A DNA stretch of 64,000 nucleotides from Mycoplasmataceae bacterium (lineage in GTDB: Bacteria; Bacillota_I; Bacilli_A; Mycoplasmatales; Mycoplasmoidaceae), in contig JAQXJX010000021.1 of the NCBI GenBank assembly GCA_029009155.1, positions 1 to 64,000 on the forward strand, given 5' to 3'. This document shows, piece by piece, positions 10,063-21,986 of this stretch. The notes under the pieces are model-generated. The model made no database searches and was not told the DNA's origin. It worked only from the letters and a program-made list of their open reading frames with translations. Position numbers and translations under genes: made by a program. Each line of letters opens with the position of its first letter. The first letter of the stretch is position 1.

Positions 10063-10866
10063 TTACTTTAGTATTTTTCAATTAAACATACCACACACAT
10101 TTAATGAAACCATAGTTGCTAAAGCTAATAGCATATTAATTGAATTACTGATATCATCAATTTTTCAATTAGCTAATGATAATTGTGTACACCATAAAGC
10201 TAATAAAAAACCATCTCCTAAAAGGTAAATAATTCATATTTGATTGTACTTATATCATAATAGGTAAATACTACTAATTGTAAACATTAATCCTAGTGAA
10301 TCAAATAATCTAACTAAATATGGTTGTTTTTCTTCACCTAATCAGAATTTTGTAAAACCATCTATGTTTTCAATTTCTGCAAAGCCAACGCTAAATAAAA
10401 TAGTAATTATGACAAAAATTATAAAAGTTGATCAATTCATCTTTTTTGGATCAATTGTTTTTTTATTTTCTGACTTTCTTTTTCATTGAATGTATAAAAC
10501 AGTTTGAGCAATGATACATATAACTCAATAATTGATCATTGTTCCAAACGTTTTTGCATCATATACTAATAATCCTAAAAAAACACAAGAAACATCACCT
10601 CATAGAAAAGATGCAATTCGCATTTTAACTGACAGGATAACACACATTGTATTAGTTAAATTTGCAAATAAACCAACCCACACCTGTCATTTTAATACAC
10701 CATATTTACCATCATCTTGTATACAACAAACAATAATAAAAAAGACAATAGATATTACCCAACTAATTAAACTTAGTACCAATTCAATTTTTGATAATGT
10801 TTTAAAAAACTCTTTTGAATCATTGAAATATCTATAGATTTTAGAATTATTTTTATTATTAGTCAT
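10063..10866 (-). CDS. PnuC-family nicotinamide nucleoside/mononucleotide transporter (copy 2)
   Basis: A 267-residue paralog of the neighbouring copy. Conserved blocks include MINYWVICIIAQTVLYIQWK, YLLWYKYNQIWIIYLLGDG, and the C-terminal NMLLALATMVSLNVCGMFNW. The longest runs of identity to copy 1 are in TITYW/MINYW through YIQWKRKS and in the last helix. The N terminus is longer in basic residues (MTNNKNNSKIYRYFND). It is first in the minus-strand pair and divergent from the J-domain gene, with about 70 bp of shared promoter region. Substrates of the two copies may differ (for instance riboside and mononucleotide forms, or another vitamin), which sequence alone does not settle. Confidence 0.8.
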
Positions 10867-10912
10867 ACATAGTATTAAACGATATTTTCTACTAAGAAAA
10901 TAATGGATTTAT

Positions 10913-10918
10913 TATAAT
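10913..10918 (+). promoter_or_regulatory. Probable -10 element of the J-domain gene
   Basis: A consensus TATAAT lies 17 bp before the ATG at 10936. The upstream A/T-rich DNA does not show a clear -35 box, which is usual in mycoplasmas. The untranslated leader would be very short. Confidence 0.5.
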
Positions 10919-10935
10919 CAAAATAATGATAATTT

Positions 10936-11481
10936 ATGACAAAAACTATTAAAAGAGATTATTATCAAATTTTAAACATATCACGCAATGCTACTTATGA
11001 AGAAGTTAAGAAAGCATATCGTAAATTAGCGATGAAATATCATCCTGATCATAATAAATCAGAAAATGCTGAATTTATGTTCAAACAAATTTCAGAAGCT
11101 TATCAAGTATTATCAAATCCTGAAAAACGAAAGAGATATGATGATAATTATGTTCCTGGTGCAGAAACTCAAACGAAAGATATTAGGGAATTATATGATT
11201 GTCCATTCTGTGGTTCGTTAATTGAACCTAATACTCATAAATGTCCATTCTGTGGTTCAAAGATTTTATGAAATGTTGAAACTAATGAAGATCCAATCTT
11301 AGCAAATTTTGCAATGATTTTATCTATTTTAGTTCCACCAGTTGGATTAATTTTAAGCTTATTTGGTAAACATGATTATATTAGTAGAAGACTATGAAAA
11401 AGATGTAATTGTAGTTTCATTTTTTCAATCATCTTATCAATTGCATTAATTGCAGGAATTATTACTTTTTGTTTTATATAG
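10936..11481 (+). CDS. Membrane-bound J-domain protein with two zinc-ribbon half-motifs
   Basis: A 181-residue protein. Residues 7-75 form a J-domain with the HPD tripeptide (KYHPDHNK), the part that stimulates DnaK ATPase. Residues about 94-112 hold two copies of CPFCGS, together a four-Cys zinc ribbon. The C-terminal 60 residues contain two hydrophobic segments separated by a basic Cys-bearing loop (RRLWKRCNC). The glycine/phenylalanine region, the four-repeat Cys-rich domain and the substrate-binding domains of true DnaJ are absent. It is therefore a specialised co-chaperone, probably recruiting DnaK to the membrane. It is convergent with the MATE gene 11 bp away. Confidence 0.85.
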
Positions 11482-11492
11482 AAAATAATTGT

Positions 11493-13250
11493 TTATTTAT
11501 ATGATTTAGGATCTAAACATTTATGTGCATTTAGATATCTAATATTGTTATTTAATATATCTGGAGAAAAGTATCTTCTCATATATCATAATGTTCATGT
11601 AAGAATAATAGCACTTGAAGTACATACAACAATTACAGGGTTTCATAAAAATAATTCAATTACTTTTATATTCATAGCAACTATAGCTATTATGAATGAA
11701 ATAGGAAGATTACAAATAAACCCTTGCATTAATCCACAAATTGATGCAAATAATGATTTACTTGTAGCTTGGAAAATAATTTGTCCACCAATAGTGAAAG
11801 CATATATAGGCATTTGTAACATAGCAATCAAAAGCATCATTTGAGCTATGTCAAAATTTGGTTGACTATTATTAATTTGGAAAATACCTAGCATTTGTGA
11901 ATTAAGTGCAACTCCAATTAATAACATTATTAAGAAACCATAAATTAAACCTATCATCATTGCAATTCAATATGTCTGTCTAAAACGTTTATATTGATTA
12001 GAGCCATATAAATAAGAACACATAATTCGTGAACCTTGAATTGTTCCTAACATGATTGGGAAGAATAAATTGTAAATTGGGTTAATAGCTCCATAGAAGT
12101 TAGCATATGCTGATGCACTACCACCTGATGTTTCGATACTTGGAATAACTAATGAAGATAGTAAGAATAATTGTAATCATGCAGCAGCAGCCATTGATAA
12201 ATTTCTTAAAAATGATGCTAATCCTGTGAAAAAAATTTGCTTAGTAATTTTTCAATCTCAACCATGTTTTTTTAGATTTAAAGCTGAAAAAACTAATGCT
12301 GTATCATTTTTCTTGTTTAAGAAATGTATTTGAATAATATACCAACTACAATTAAAAGTTCAACCAATTAATGTTGCAAGTGCCCCACCAACCATTGCTA
12401 AATGTACAACATAGATTAGGACAAAGTCCATAATTAAGTTAACTACATTTGAAACAACAGCTGCAAATACAACCATTTTTTGTCGACCTTCAGAAATGAT
12501 TAATAAAGAGAAGAATGAGTCAAACATGCTTAAGATCATTGCACTAATAATAATGAAAGAATAGTTTTGTGCATATTCAATAATCATGTTATTTGCTTCT
12601 TTATATACTTGATATAAATTTTGATATTGATCTGCACTTATTATTGCCATTGCTTTATCTTTTATCTGCTCTAATTGTGATAAAGGATCTCCATTTTCTA
12701 ATGAGATAATGGCAGGACACAATGCAAGTAATAAACTTGAAACAAGTAAGCAAATAAATAGGTTGTTATAAAAACCTATTGCTCAAGTTTTTTCAGCTCC
12801 AATTACATCTTTTTTACCATTCATTTTTGAAAACGAAACAGACGTTCCGTTTGCTATTAATAAGGTAGTAGCATTAATAACAACTGTTATAGGAGCACTA
12901 TTTGCTACAGCATTTCTAACAATGGATTGTGATGAATATTCAGTAATATTTAATCCATTATTATTTAATAATTTAACTATTTCTTGATAATCTGAATAAT
13001 TAAAATTTGCTATCTTTGAATTAATCAAACTTTCAAAAGGGCTATATTGAGGGATTAAATTAGCCATCATGATTTGATCACAGAACATATATAATGCAGC
13101 CATTAATGCCATCATCATCGAAGGTAAAGAAATTCATAAAACTGCTTTAACAACAGGAGTATCTAAAAAAAGCTTCTTCTGCCTTAATTGTGTTTTTGAT
13201 AAAAATTGATCAGTATTACCTATTTTTTTGCTGCAATTTACATTAGTCAT
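11493..13250 (-). CDS. MATE-family multidrug/toxin exporter
   Basis: A 585-residue polytopic protein. The N-terminal part has the MATE-like start VVKAVLWISLPSMMMALMA followed by LYMFCDQIMMA, and a second half repeats the topology (WDWKITKQIFFTGLASFLRN). The family exports cationic drugs or other compounds using Na+ or H+ gradients. Two extra-membranous insertions are visible: about 60 residues after helix 1 (IPQYSPFE to YSSQSIV) and about 50 residues between later helices (SLENGDPLSQ to YAQNYS). They make the protein longer than the usual 450 residues. The gene has numerous TGA Trp codons. Substrate unknown. It points left, away from rpsL. Confidence 0.87.
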
Positions 13251-13383
13251 ATTTGGATAAAATGAAAATAAATTATAAATATTTTATACTTTTTTGAAAA
13301 AATTTGATATCATAAATAAACGTTTCCATCTTTAAAAAATGGATACACCCAGATAAGTTGTAAGAAAAAATAAGGAGAAATTA

Positions 13384-13803
13384 ATGCCAACTATATCACA
13401 ACTAATTCGTAATGAACGAAAAAGTAAAACACGTAAATCTAAATCTCCAGCATTAGGTAAAAGTTATAACACATTACAAAATGCTGAAAAGAAATTTAAT
13501 AACCCATTAAAACGTGGTGTATGTACTCGTGTGGGTACTATGACACCTAAAAAGCCTAACTCAGCTTTACGTAAATATGCAAAGGTTAAATTAACAAACC
13601 GTCAAGAAGTATTAGCATACATTCCAGGTGAAGGTCATAATTTACAAGAGCACAGTATCGTATTAGTACGTGGTGGTCGTGTAAAAGACTTACCCGGTGT
13701 ACGTTACCACATTGTTCGTGGTGTATTTGATACACAAGGTGTTGCTAACCGTAAACAACAACGTTCAGCTTATGGTGCTAAGAGACCTAAAGCTGCTAAA
13801 TAA
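13384..13803 (+). CDS. rpsL: 30S ribosomal protein S12
   Basis: A decoding-centre protein of 139 residues. The family core is intact: [20 protein letters not shown], the streptomycin-related loop with [27 protein letters not shown] and the basic C terminus. The Lys in TPKKPNS is the residue usually mutated in streptomycin resistance; here it is wild type. A strong AAGGAG site lies 6 bp upstream of the ATG. It opens the conserved rpsL-rpsG-fusA operon. Confidence 0.98.
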   Translation: MPTISQLIRNERKSKTRKSKSPALGKSYNTLQNAEKKFNNPLKRGVCTRVGTMTPKKPNSALRKYAKVKLTNRQEVLAYIPGEGHNLQEHSIVLVRGGRVKDLPGVRYHIVRGVFDTQGVANRKQQRSAYGAKRPKAAK

Positions 13804-13828
13804 TTAATAGGTAAATAAGGAGAAAAAT

Positions 13829-14296
<468 letters not shown>

Positions 14297-14320
14297 TTTT
14301 AACACTGGAGAAAATAAAAT

Positions 14321-16399
14321 ATGGCAAGACAATATCCAATGGAAAAATACCGTAACTTCGGTATTATGGCGCACATTGATGCTGGTAAAACTACTACATC
14401 TGAACGTGTACTATTCTTAACAAATAGAATCCACAAGATTGGGGAAACTCATGATGGTGGTGCTACAATGGACTGAATGGCACAAGAAAAAGAACGTGGT
14501 ATTACAATTACATCAGCTGCAACATACTGTGAATGAAGAGGTCACGAATTAAACTTAATTGACACACCAGGCCACGTTGACTTTACAGTTGAAGTAGAAC
14601 GTTCTCTTCGTGTACTTGACGGAGCTGTAACAGTATTAGATGCACAAAATGGTGTTGAACCTCAAACTGAAACTGTTTGAAGACAAGCAAGTGAATATAA
14701 AGTTCCTCGTATTGTTTATGTAAACAAAATGGACAAAGTTGGTGCTGACTTTGAAGGTTCTGTTAAATCATTAATGGACCGTTTAGGAGCTAATGGTGTT
14801 GCTATTCAATACCCAATTGGTTCTGAAAATGATTTCCAAGGTATTATCGACTTAGTAGATATGAAAGCTTACTACTACAGTGGAGATGAAAAAGAAACTG
14901 CAGTAGTTAAAGAAATTCCAGCTGATTTAGTTTCAAAAGCTAATGAATACCGTACTAAAATGTTAGAAGAAATTGTTGCTTTTGATGATGCTTGCATGGA
15001 AAAATACTTAGGCGGAGAAGAATTAACAATAGATGAAATTAAACAATGTATTCGTAAAGGTACATTAACAAGTGAATTCTTCCCAGTAATTTGTGGTTCA
15101 TCATTCAAAAACAAAGGTGTTTCTAAAATGATGGATGCAGTTGTTGACTATTTACCAAGTCCTATTGATGTACCACCAATTAAAGCAACAAACAGCTATG
15201 ATGAAGAAGTTAAAATCGTTCCAAATGATAGCGAAAAATTCTGTGGTTTAGCTTTCAAAGTTGCTACAGACCCATTTATTGGTAGATTAACATTCGTTAG
15301 AGTTTATTCTGGAGTTTTAACATCTGGTAGTTACTTAATTAACAACAACAAGGGTGTTAAAGAAAGAGTTTCTCGTTTAGTTAAGATGAGTTCTAATAAC
15401 CGTACAGAAATTAGTGAAATTAGAGCAGGTGATATTTGTGCAGTTATTGGTTTAAAAAACACTACTACAGGTGATACACTAGCAGTTGAAGATTTTGATG
15501 TTAAATTAGAATCTATGAAATTTGCTGAACCAGTAATTAGTTTAGCTGTTGAACCAAAAACAAAAGCAGACCAAGAAAAAATGGCTATTGCTTTAAGCAA
15601 ACTTGCTGAAGAAGATCCTACATTTAAAACATATTCTGATGAAGAAACTGGTCAAACAATTATTTCAGGTATGGGTGAATTACACTTAGACATTATTGTT
15701 GACCGTATGCGTCGTGAATTCAATGTTCAAGTTAATGTAGGTGCTCCTCAAGTTGCTTACCGTGAAACATTTACAAAAACTGGTAAAGCTGAAGGTAGAT
15801 ACATTAAACAATCAGGTGGTCATGGTCAATATGGTCATTGTTGAATTGAATTTGAACCAAACCCAGGAAAAGGTTATGAATTTGTTGATAAGATTGTTGG
15901 TGGTAAAATCCCACGTGAATTCATTAAACCAGTAGATGCAGGTATTCAAGAAGCAATGAAATCAGGACCATTAGCTGGTTACCCATTAATTGACTTTAAA
16001 GCAACATTATTTGACGGTAGTTACCATGATGTTGACTCAAGTGAAATGGCATATAAAGTAGCTGCAAGTATGGCATTAAAAGAAGCTGCAAAAATATGTG
16101 GATTAGTATTACTTGAACCAATTATGTCAGTTGATGTAACTGTTCCAGAACAATACTTTGGAGATGCTATGGGTGATATTTCTTCTCGTAGAGGAAGTAT
16201 TGAAGGTACTGAACAAAGAAACAATGCTCAAGTAATTAAAGCAAAAGTTCCTTTAAAAGAAATGTTTGGTTATGCTACTGATCTTCGTTCATTCACACAA
16301 GGACGTGGAAACTATATTATGCAATTCTCTCACTATGCACAAGCTCCTAAGAGTGTAGTTGATGAAGTTGTAAAAGCTAGAAGCTCACAAGCTAAATAG
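14321..16399 (+). CDS. fusA: Elongation factor G
   Basis: The translocation GTPase, 692 residues, full length. The G1 motif [13 protein letters not shown] begins near residue 18; RGITITSAA (switch I), DTPGHVDFT (G3) and NKMDKVGAD (G4) follow. Domains II-V are complete, including the domain IV region near [10 protein letters not shown] and the C-terminal [16 protein letters not shown] codons within switch I (ATMDWMAQEK) and at several other places encode Trp. It is the third gene of the str operon; tuf follows but is separated by a terminator and its own leader. Confidence 0.98.
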
Positions 16400-16433
16400 T
16401 AAAACAATAATATAAATATTATTTTTTCTTAAG

Positions 16434-16475
16434 ATTGAAGAAGTTTTTATTTAAATAACTTTTTCAATTTTTTTA
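16434..16475 (+). terminator. Terminator after fusA
   Basis: A 12-bp imperfect stem (ATTGAAGAAGTT/AACTTTTTCAAT) is followed by a T-run. It separates the rpsL-rpsG-fusA transcript from tuf. Confidence 0.78.
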
Positions 16476-16500
16476 TTTTTATATATAATCTTTATAACTT

Positions 16501-16514
16501 ATGGATTAATCCAT
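16501..16514. promoter_or_regulatory. 14-bp perfect palindrome in the tuf leader
   Basis: ATGGATTAATCCAT is self-complementary. It lies between a -10-like TATAATC and the AAAGGA ribosome-binding site of tuf. It could be an operator or an RNA hairpin in the leader. It does not match a motif I know. Confidence 0.35.
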
Positions 16515-16547
16515 TAAGTCAAGAACATTGAAAGGAAATAAAATTTT

Positions 16548-17741
16548 ATGGCAAAAGTTAAATTTGACCGTAGCAAACCACACGTTAATATTGGTACTAT
16601 TGGACATATTGACCATGGTAAAACAACATTAACTGCTGCAATTTGTACTTACTTATCTAAACACGCTGACAAAGGTTCAGCTGAAGCACGTGCATACAAC
16701 CAAATTGATAGTGCTCCAGAAGAAAAAGCTCGTGGAATTACAATTAACACAGCTCACGTAGAATATTCTACAAACGCAAGACACTATGCACACGTAGACT
16801 GTCCAGGTCACGCTGACTACATTAAAAACATGATTACTGGTGCTGCACAAATGGATGGTGCAATATTAGTAGTTGCTGCAACTGATGGTGTTATGCCTCA
16901 AACTCGTGAACACATCTTATTAGCTCGTCAAGTTGGTGTTCCTCGTATTGTTGTTTTCATCAACAAATGTGACATGGTTCCTGACAAGGAAATTCTTGAA
17001 CTTGTTGAAATGGAAATCCGTGATTTATTAAATAAATATGGATTTGAAGGTGACAACTCTCCAGTTATTAAAGGTAGTGCCTTAAAAGCATTAAATGGTG
17101 ATGCTGAATGAGAAGGACAAATGGCTGAATTAATGGATGCAGTTGATACTTGAATTCCAACTCCAGTTCATGATTTAGATAAACCATTCTTATTACCAAT
17201 CGAAGATATCTTCACAATTTCTGGTCGTGGTACAGTAGTTACTGGTCGTGTTGAACGTGGTACTATTAAATTAAATGATGAAGTTGAAATTGTTGGTATT
17301 AAAGATACTAAGAAATCAATCGTAACAGGTCTAGAAATGTTCCACAAAATGTTAGACTACGCAGAAGCAGGAGATAACGCTGGTGTATTACTACGTGGTA
17401 TCAACCGTGATGATGTAGAACGTGGACAAGTATTAGCTAAACCAGGTTCAATTAAACCATACAAAAAATTCAAAGCTGAATTATATGTACTTAAAAAAGA
17501 AGAAGGTGGAAGACATACTCCATTCTTAAATGGTTACCGTCCTCAATTCTACTTCAGAACTACAGATATTACAGGAACAATTACATTAAAAGAAGGTGTT
17601 GAAATGGTAATGCCAGGTGATAACACTGAAATTGCTGTAGAATTAATTGCTCCAGTAGCTATTGAAAAAGGTTCTAAATTCTCAGTACGTGAAGGTGGTC
17701 ACACTGTAGGTGCTGGTTCAGTAACTGAAATTATTGAATAA
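16548..17741 (+). CDS. tuf: Elongation factor Tu
   Basis: The GTPase that delivers aminoacyl-tRNA to the ribosome, 397 residues. G1 is GHIDHGKTT (residues 19-27), switch I contains RGITIN, G3 is [12 protein letters not shown], and G4 is NKCDMV. Domains 2 and 3 are complete ([13 protein letters not shown] and [15 protein letters not shown]). TGA Trp codons occur in the linker region. The gene is monocistronic, with a terminator on each side. Codon choice is noticeably richer in C-ending and G-ending codons than in neighbouring genes, as expected for a highly expressed gene. Confidence 0.98.
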
Positions 17742-17769
17742 TTCATTTAAACCTCTTATTTTTTACAAA

Positions 17770-17799
17770 AAGATCCTTACATGTTAAGGATCTTTTTTT
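17770..17799 (+). terminator. Terminator of tuf
   Basis: A 9-bp perfect stem (AGATCCTTA/TAAGGATCT) with a five-base loop is followed by seven T. Confidence 0.92.
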
Positions 17800-17847
17800 G
17801 CTGTTAGATTACAAAAAGGTAATTTATTAGTAGATAATATTACTACT

Positions 17848-19854
17848 ATGATTAATTTTCAAAAAGATAATAAACTTAAATTAACTACTAATATGAAACC
17901 ATTAGCAGATCAGGCTAATGCAATTGAGCAATTATCTAATAATATTAAAAAAGGAGTTAAAAGTCAAGTTTTATTAGGTGCTACTGGAACAGGAAAAACC
18001 TTTACTATTGCTAATGTAATAGAAAAAACTCAACTTAAGACTTTAATTATTGTTCATAATAAAACCTTAGCAGCTCAATTATATGGTGAATTTAAAGAAT
18101 TATTTAAAGAAAATAATGTTGAATATTATGTATCTTATTTTGATTTTTATCAACCTGAATCATATATTCCTAAATCAGATTTGTACATTGAAAAAAGTGC
18201 AAGTAGGAATGATGATATAGAAATGATGCGTTTATCTACTATTAATTCATTAGCTACTGGATCTAAAACAATTGTAGTTGCATCTGTAGCTGCAATCTAT
18301 GCATCTGTATCTCCCAACGATTTTAATGAATATAAAATTTTAATTAAAAAGAATCAAAAAGTTAATTTTAAAGCTTTTCAATATAACTTGGTTAGATTAC
18401 AATACACAAGAAATGATATTGAATTAAAACCAGGAACTTTTAGATTAAAAGGTGATGTTCTTGAAATAGCACCAGGAAATACCAACCTTTATGTCATAAG
18501 AATTTCTTTTTTTGGTGATGAAATAGAATCAATTGACTCTGTTGATCTTCTTACGGGAAAGAAAATTAAAAGTTTTAATGAATATGTAATTGCACCAGCA
18601 AATGAATATATTATGAATGATCATAATATAGATGTTTCACTAAATAGAATAAAAGAAGAAATGATAGAACGTGTTAAGTTCTTTAAATTGAATAATAAGC
18701 TTCTTGAAGCTCAAAGAATAGAACAAAGAACCAAACATGATCTTGAGTCAATGAAAGAATTAGGATATTGCAATGGAATAGAAAATTATTCACGTCATTT
18801 GGAATTAAGAGAAGAAGGAGAAACTCCTTATACTATTTTTGATTTTTTCAAAAATGATGAATGATTATTAGTAATTGATGAATCACATATGACAATACCA
18901 CAAATTAGGGGTATGTATAACACAGATAGGAGTCGTAAATCTACTTTAGTTGATTACGGTTTTAGATTACCATCATCTCTAGATAACAGACCATTAAATT
19001 TTGAAGAATTTAATCAAAAAATTAGCCATGTAATTTATTGTTCTGCAACTCCTAATGATTATGAAATCGAACAATCTAATAATTTGATTGTTCAACAAAT
19101 AGTTAGACCGACAGGGTTATTAGATCCAACCCTTGAAATTAGACCAACAAAGTATCAAGTTGATGATTTAGTTGATGAATTAAATAAACAAATAAAAAAA
19201 GATGAAAGAACTTTTATTACTGTTTTAACAATTAAAATGGCTGAAGCTTTAACTCAACATTTAAAAGAACAAAATTTTAAAGTTGCTTATATTCATAATG
19301 AGTTAAAAACACTACAAAGAGCAAAAATTATTAATGATTTAAGAAAAGGTAAATATGATGTTGTTGTTGGTATTAATTTACTTCGTGAGGGATTAGATGT
19401 GCCTGAAGTATCTTTAGTATGTATTTTTGATGCTGATAAACCAGGATTTTTTAGAAATGATAAAGCTTTAATTCAAACATTTGGGCGTGCTGCCAGAAAT
19501 GAACACGGACATGTTATTATGTATGCAGATAAAATAACAGAGGATATGCAAAGAGCAATTGATGAAACAGAAAGAAGAAGAAAAATTCAAATTGAATATA
19601 ACAAGAAACACAATATCACACCTCATACTGTTAAAAAAGATATTCGTGATGATTTAATGAGTGATGAAGAATATAAAATAATGGAAGCTGCATATCAATC
19701 TAACAAAAAAGATTCTAAGAAGCAAACAAAAGCAATTAGCATGTTAAAGAAAGAAATGCTTGAAGCAGCAAAAAATCAACAATATGAAAGAGCTGCATAT
19801 TTAAGAGATCTAATTATGGAAATTGATAGTGAATATTTGAAGAATAATAAATAA
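17848..19854 (+). CDS. uvrB: UvrABC excision nuclease subunit B
   Basis: The damage-verifying helicase-like core of nucleotide excision repair, 668 residues. Walker A is GATGTGKTF near residue 48. The beta-hairpin region follows ([19 protein letters not shown]), then IDESHMT (Walker B type), the helicase motifs [14 protein letters not shown] and QTFGRAARN. The C-terminal UVR domain that binds UvrA/UvrC ends the protein ([20 protein letters not shown]). One TGA directly before the LLVIDESH segment encodes Trp. The gene stands alone between tuf and a surface protein gene. Confidence 0.97.
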
Positions 19855-19876
19855 AGAAGAATTTATTCATGCACTT

Positions 19877-19922
19877 CCACTTATATGAAAATTTCAAGTA
19901 AGTGAAAAAAGTTCTTTGTTTT
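19877..19922 (+). terminator. Possible terminator of uvrB
   Basis: CACTTA-TGAAA pairs with TTTCA-TAAGTG around a single-base loop and a 2x2 internal loop. A-rich and then T-rich sequence follows. The T-run is displaced from the stem, so this call is weaker than the others. Confidence 0.4.
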
Positions 19923-19995
19923 TTATATTTTATATAATAATTAATGTATTTATTGCTTTATAATTTTAAGAAAATTATTAGCATGAGGTCATAAA

Positions 19996-21888
19996 ATGAA
20001 AAACAAAAAGGTTAAATTGGCATTACTTGGAACAGTAGCTTTTGCTACTTTAAGTTCATCAGCAATCTGTTCATCTTCTTTATTAAATTCAAAAACTTCA
20101 ATAACTAACAAAACTGCACTAACTGCTGAAGTTGGCGATACTTTTGAGACACAGTGTCAAGATTTAGGTGGCGCTTATTTAATATGTACAGTTGTTGCTA
20201 AGGATGCTACAGGCCAACGTTCAATTAAAATTAAATTAAAAAATGGCAACCCTGGAACTTATAATATACCAACAACAATTACAAAGGATTCTACTAATTA
20301 CACAGTTACTGAAATTGATGATGAATCTTTTTTAAATAAAGATGGACAAACAATTAGTATTCCTAATGGTATTAAAAAAGTAGGTAAAAGAGCTTTTGAA
20401 GGCTGTACTAGACTTGGTGGAAAATTAGTAATTCCTTCTTCTTGTACAACAATTTCTGAAAATGCTTTTAAATCAACTTCTTTTACACAAATTGATCTTC
20501 CTGCTGTTGACTACACTATTGGAAAACATGCTTTCGCTAGCAATGTTAATACTGCATTACATGTTCATATTAAAACAGGTGATATTGAACAATTAAAAAA
20601 GATGATCAAATATGATGGTGGAAAGTCTAATCCTTGTGCTAACTATGCATTTGCATCAGATGACAATAATACTCCAAATACAAAAGTGAGAATTTATTTT
20701 GATGACCCTAGTGTAACAGATGAAACTATTGCTCAATGAAGAAATGAATCTGTTGAATTGTGAGATGGAACAAAAATAGTTGCATTAAAATTATGAGAAG
20801 CATGAGGTTTAGCTTCTGAAATTCAATTTGGTGTAAAACCTGTTACTGCTATTAATTTTAAAGACGTAACACTAGATGATATTCAATCAACAGTTGGTAA
20901 AAGAATTACTACTCCAAACCTATCTGATAAGGTATGGGGTAATAATGGTTTACAAGTTTTAGATAGTTTACATTTTGAATTAACAGATGCATCACAATTA
21001 CCTACTGGATTATCATTTGATACTAATACAGGTGTTATAACAGGTATTGTTAAAGCAAAAACTGATGGAAAAATTCTATTCTCTGTTAAAGGTATTTATA
21101 ACACAAGTACAGGTCAATTAGAAACTGAAACCAAAGAATTCAATATAACAATTGATGCAGGTGCACCACTTGTTATTTCTGATTCTGAGTTAACTGGAAT
21201 AGCAGGAGATGAATTAGAAATTACTGCAACTTTAAATGGTATAGATGTTGATACTCCTATTACTTGAACTTGTTCAGCAAGAGGGTACATAGAATTTGAA
21301 AGTACATCATCTTTATCAGGTAATTCATTAAAGTTCAAATTACTAAAGAAAACTCATTCAAGTGAAGGAATTAAAATTATCGCTAAATGTTTAGGAGAAG
21401 AAGCTGTTTGTTCAATTAAAATTGATTCTTTACCTGAAATTGATAAAAAAACTTTAAATATTGAAATTGCAATTGCTGTGAATGCTTTTATTCTAGTTTT
21501 TGCTGGAGTTGGTTTATACTACTTATTTAGAAACATTCAAACTAAAAAGAAAATTAAAGCATGTACAGTTTCAAGTGATGTTATAACTAGATACAAAAAA
21601 CTTGAAAATAAAAAAGAAGCTAAAGCTAATAAAAAAGGTTTAACATACCAAAAGACTGATCCTCAACCATTAATTGAAGAATTCTCAAAAGAAAAACCTA
21701 ACATAAAAATTAAAGAAGAAGGTATTGAACCAGTAGCTTCTGCTGATATTAGTGATGAAAGTTATAATGTTTATACAAGCTTATTATCAAAAACTAAAAC
21801 TGTAAAACCTGATAATTCATCAACTACAAATAAAACAGCAACAAAAAATATTGATAAAAAAGAACCAACAAAATCAGTAAATAAATAG
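19996..21888 (+). CDS. BspA-like leucine-rich-repeat surface protein with Ig-like domains and C-terminal anchor
   Basis: A 630-residue predicted surface protein. The first 30 residues form a signal peptide or uncleaved anchor (KLALLGTVAFATLSSSAICS). Residues about 90-190 carry TpLRR/LRR_5 repeats typical of BspA proteins: SIPNGIKKVGKRAFEGC, LVIPSSCTTISENAFKS, then IGKHAFASN. A putative Ig (He_PIG-like) module follows, with LPTGLSFDTNTGVITGI near residue 335. Near residue 490 comes a transmembrane segment (AIAVNAFILVFAGVGLYYLF) and a basic, Lys-rich tail of about 115 residues inside the cell. Adhesion to host cells is the usual role of BspA proteins and is inferred here. The gene has its own terminator. 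Confidence 0.85.
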
Positions 21889-21893
21889 TATTT

Positions 21894-21924
21894 AAAACCT
21901 CATTATATAGATGAGGTTTTTTAT
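21894..21924 (+). terminator. Terminator of the LRR surface protein gene
   Basis: AAAACCTCAT and ATGAGGTTTT form a 10-bp stem with a six-base loop, directly followed by a T-run. Confidence 0.9.
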
Positions 21925-21986
21925 AATTTTAAACAAAAATTTAGTCAATAAAAACCATAATTCTATACTTTATTTAAATACCAAAT

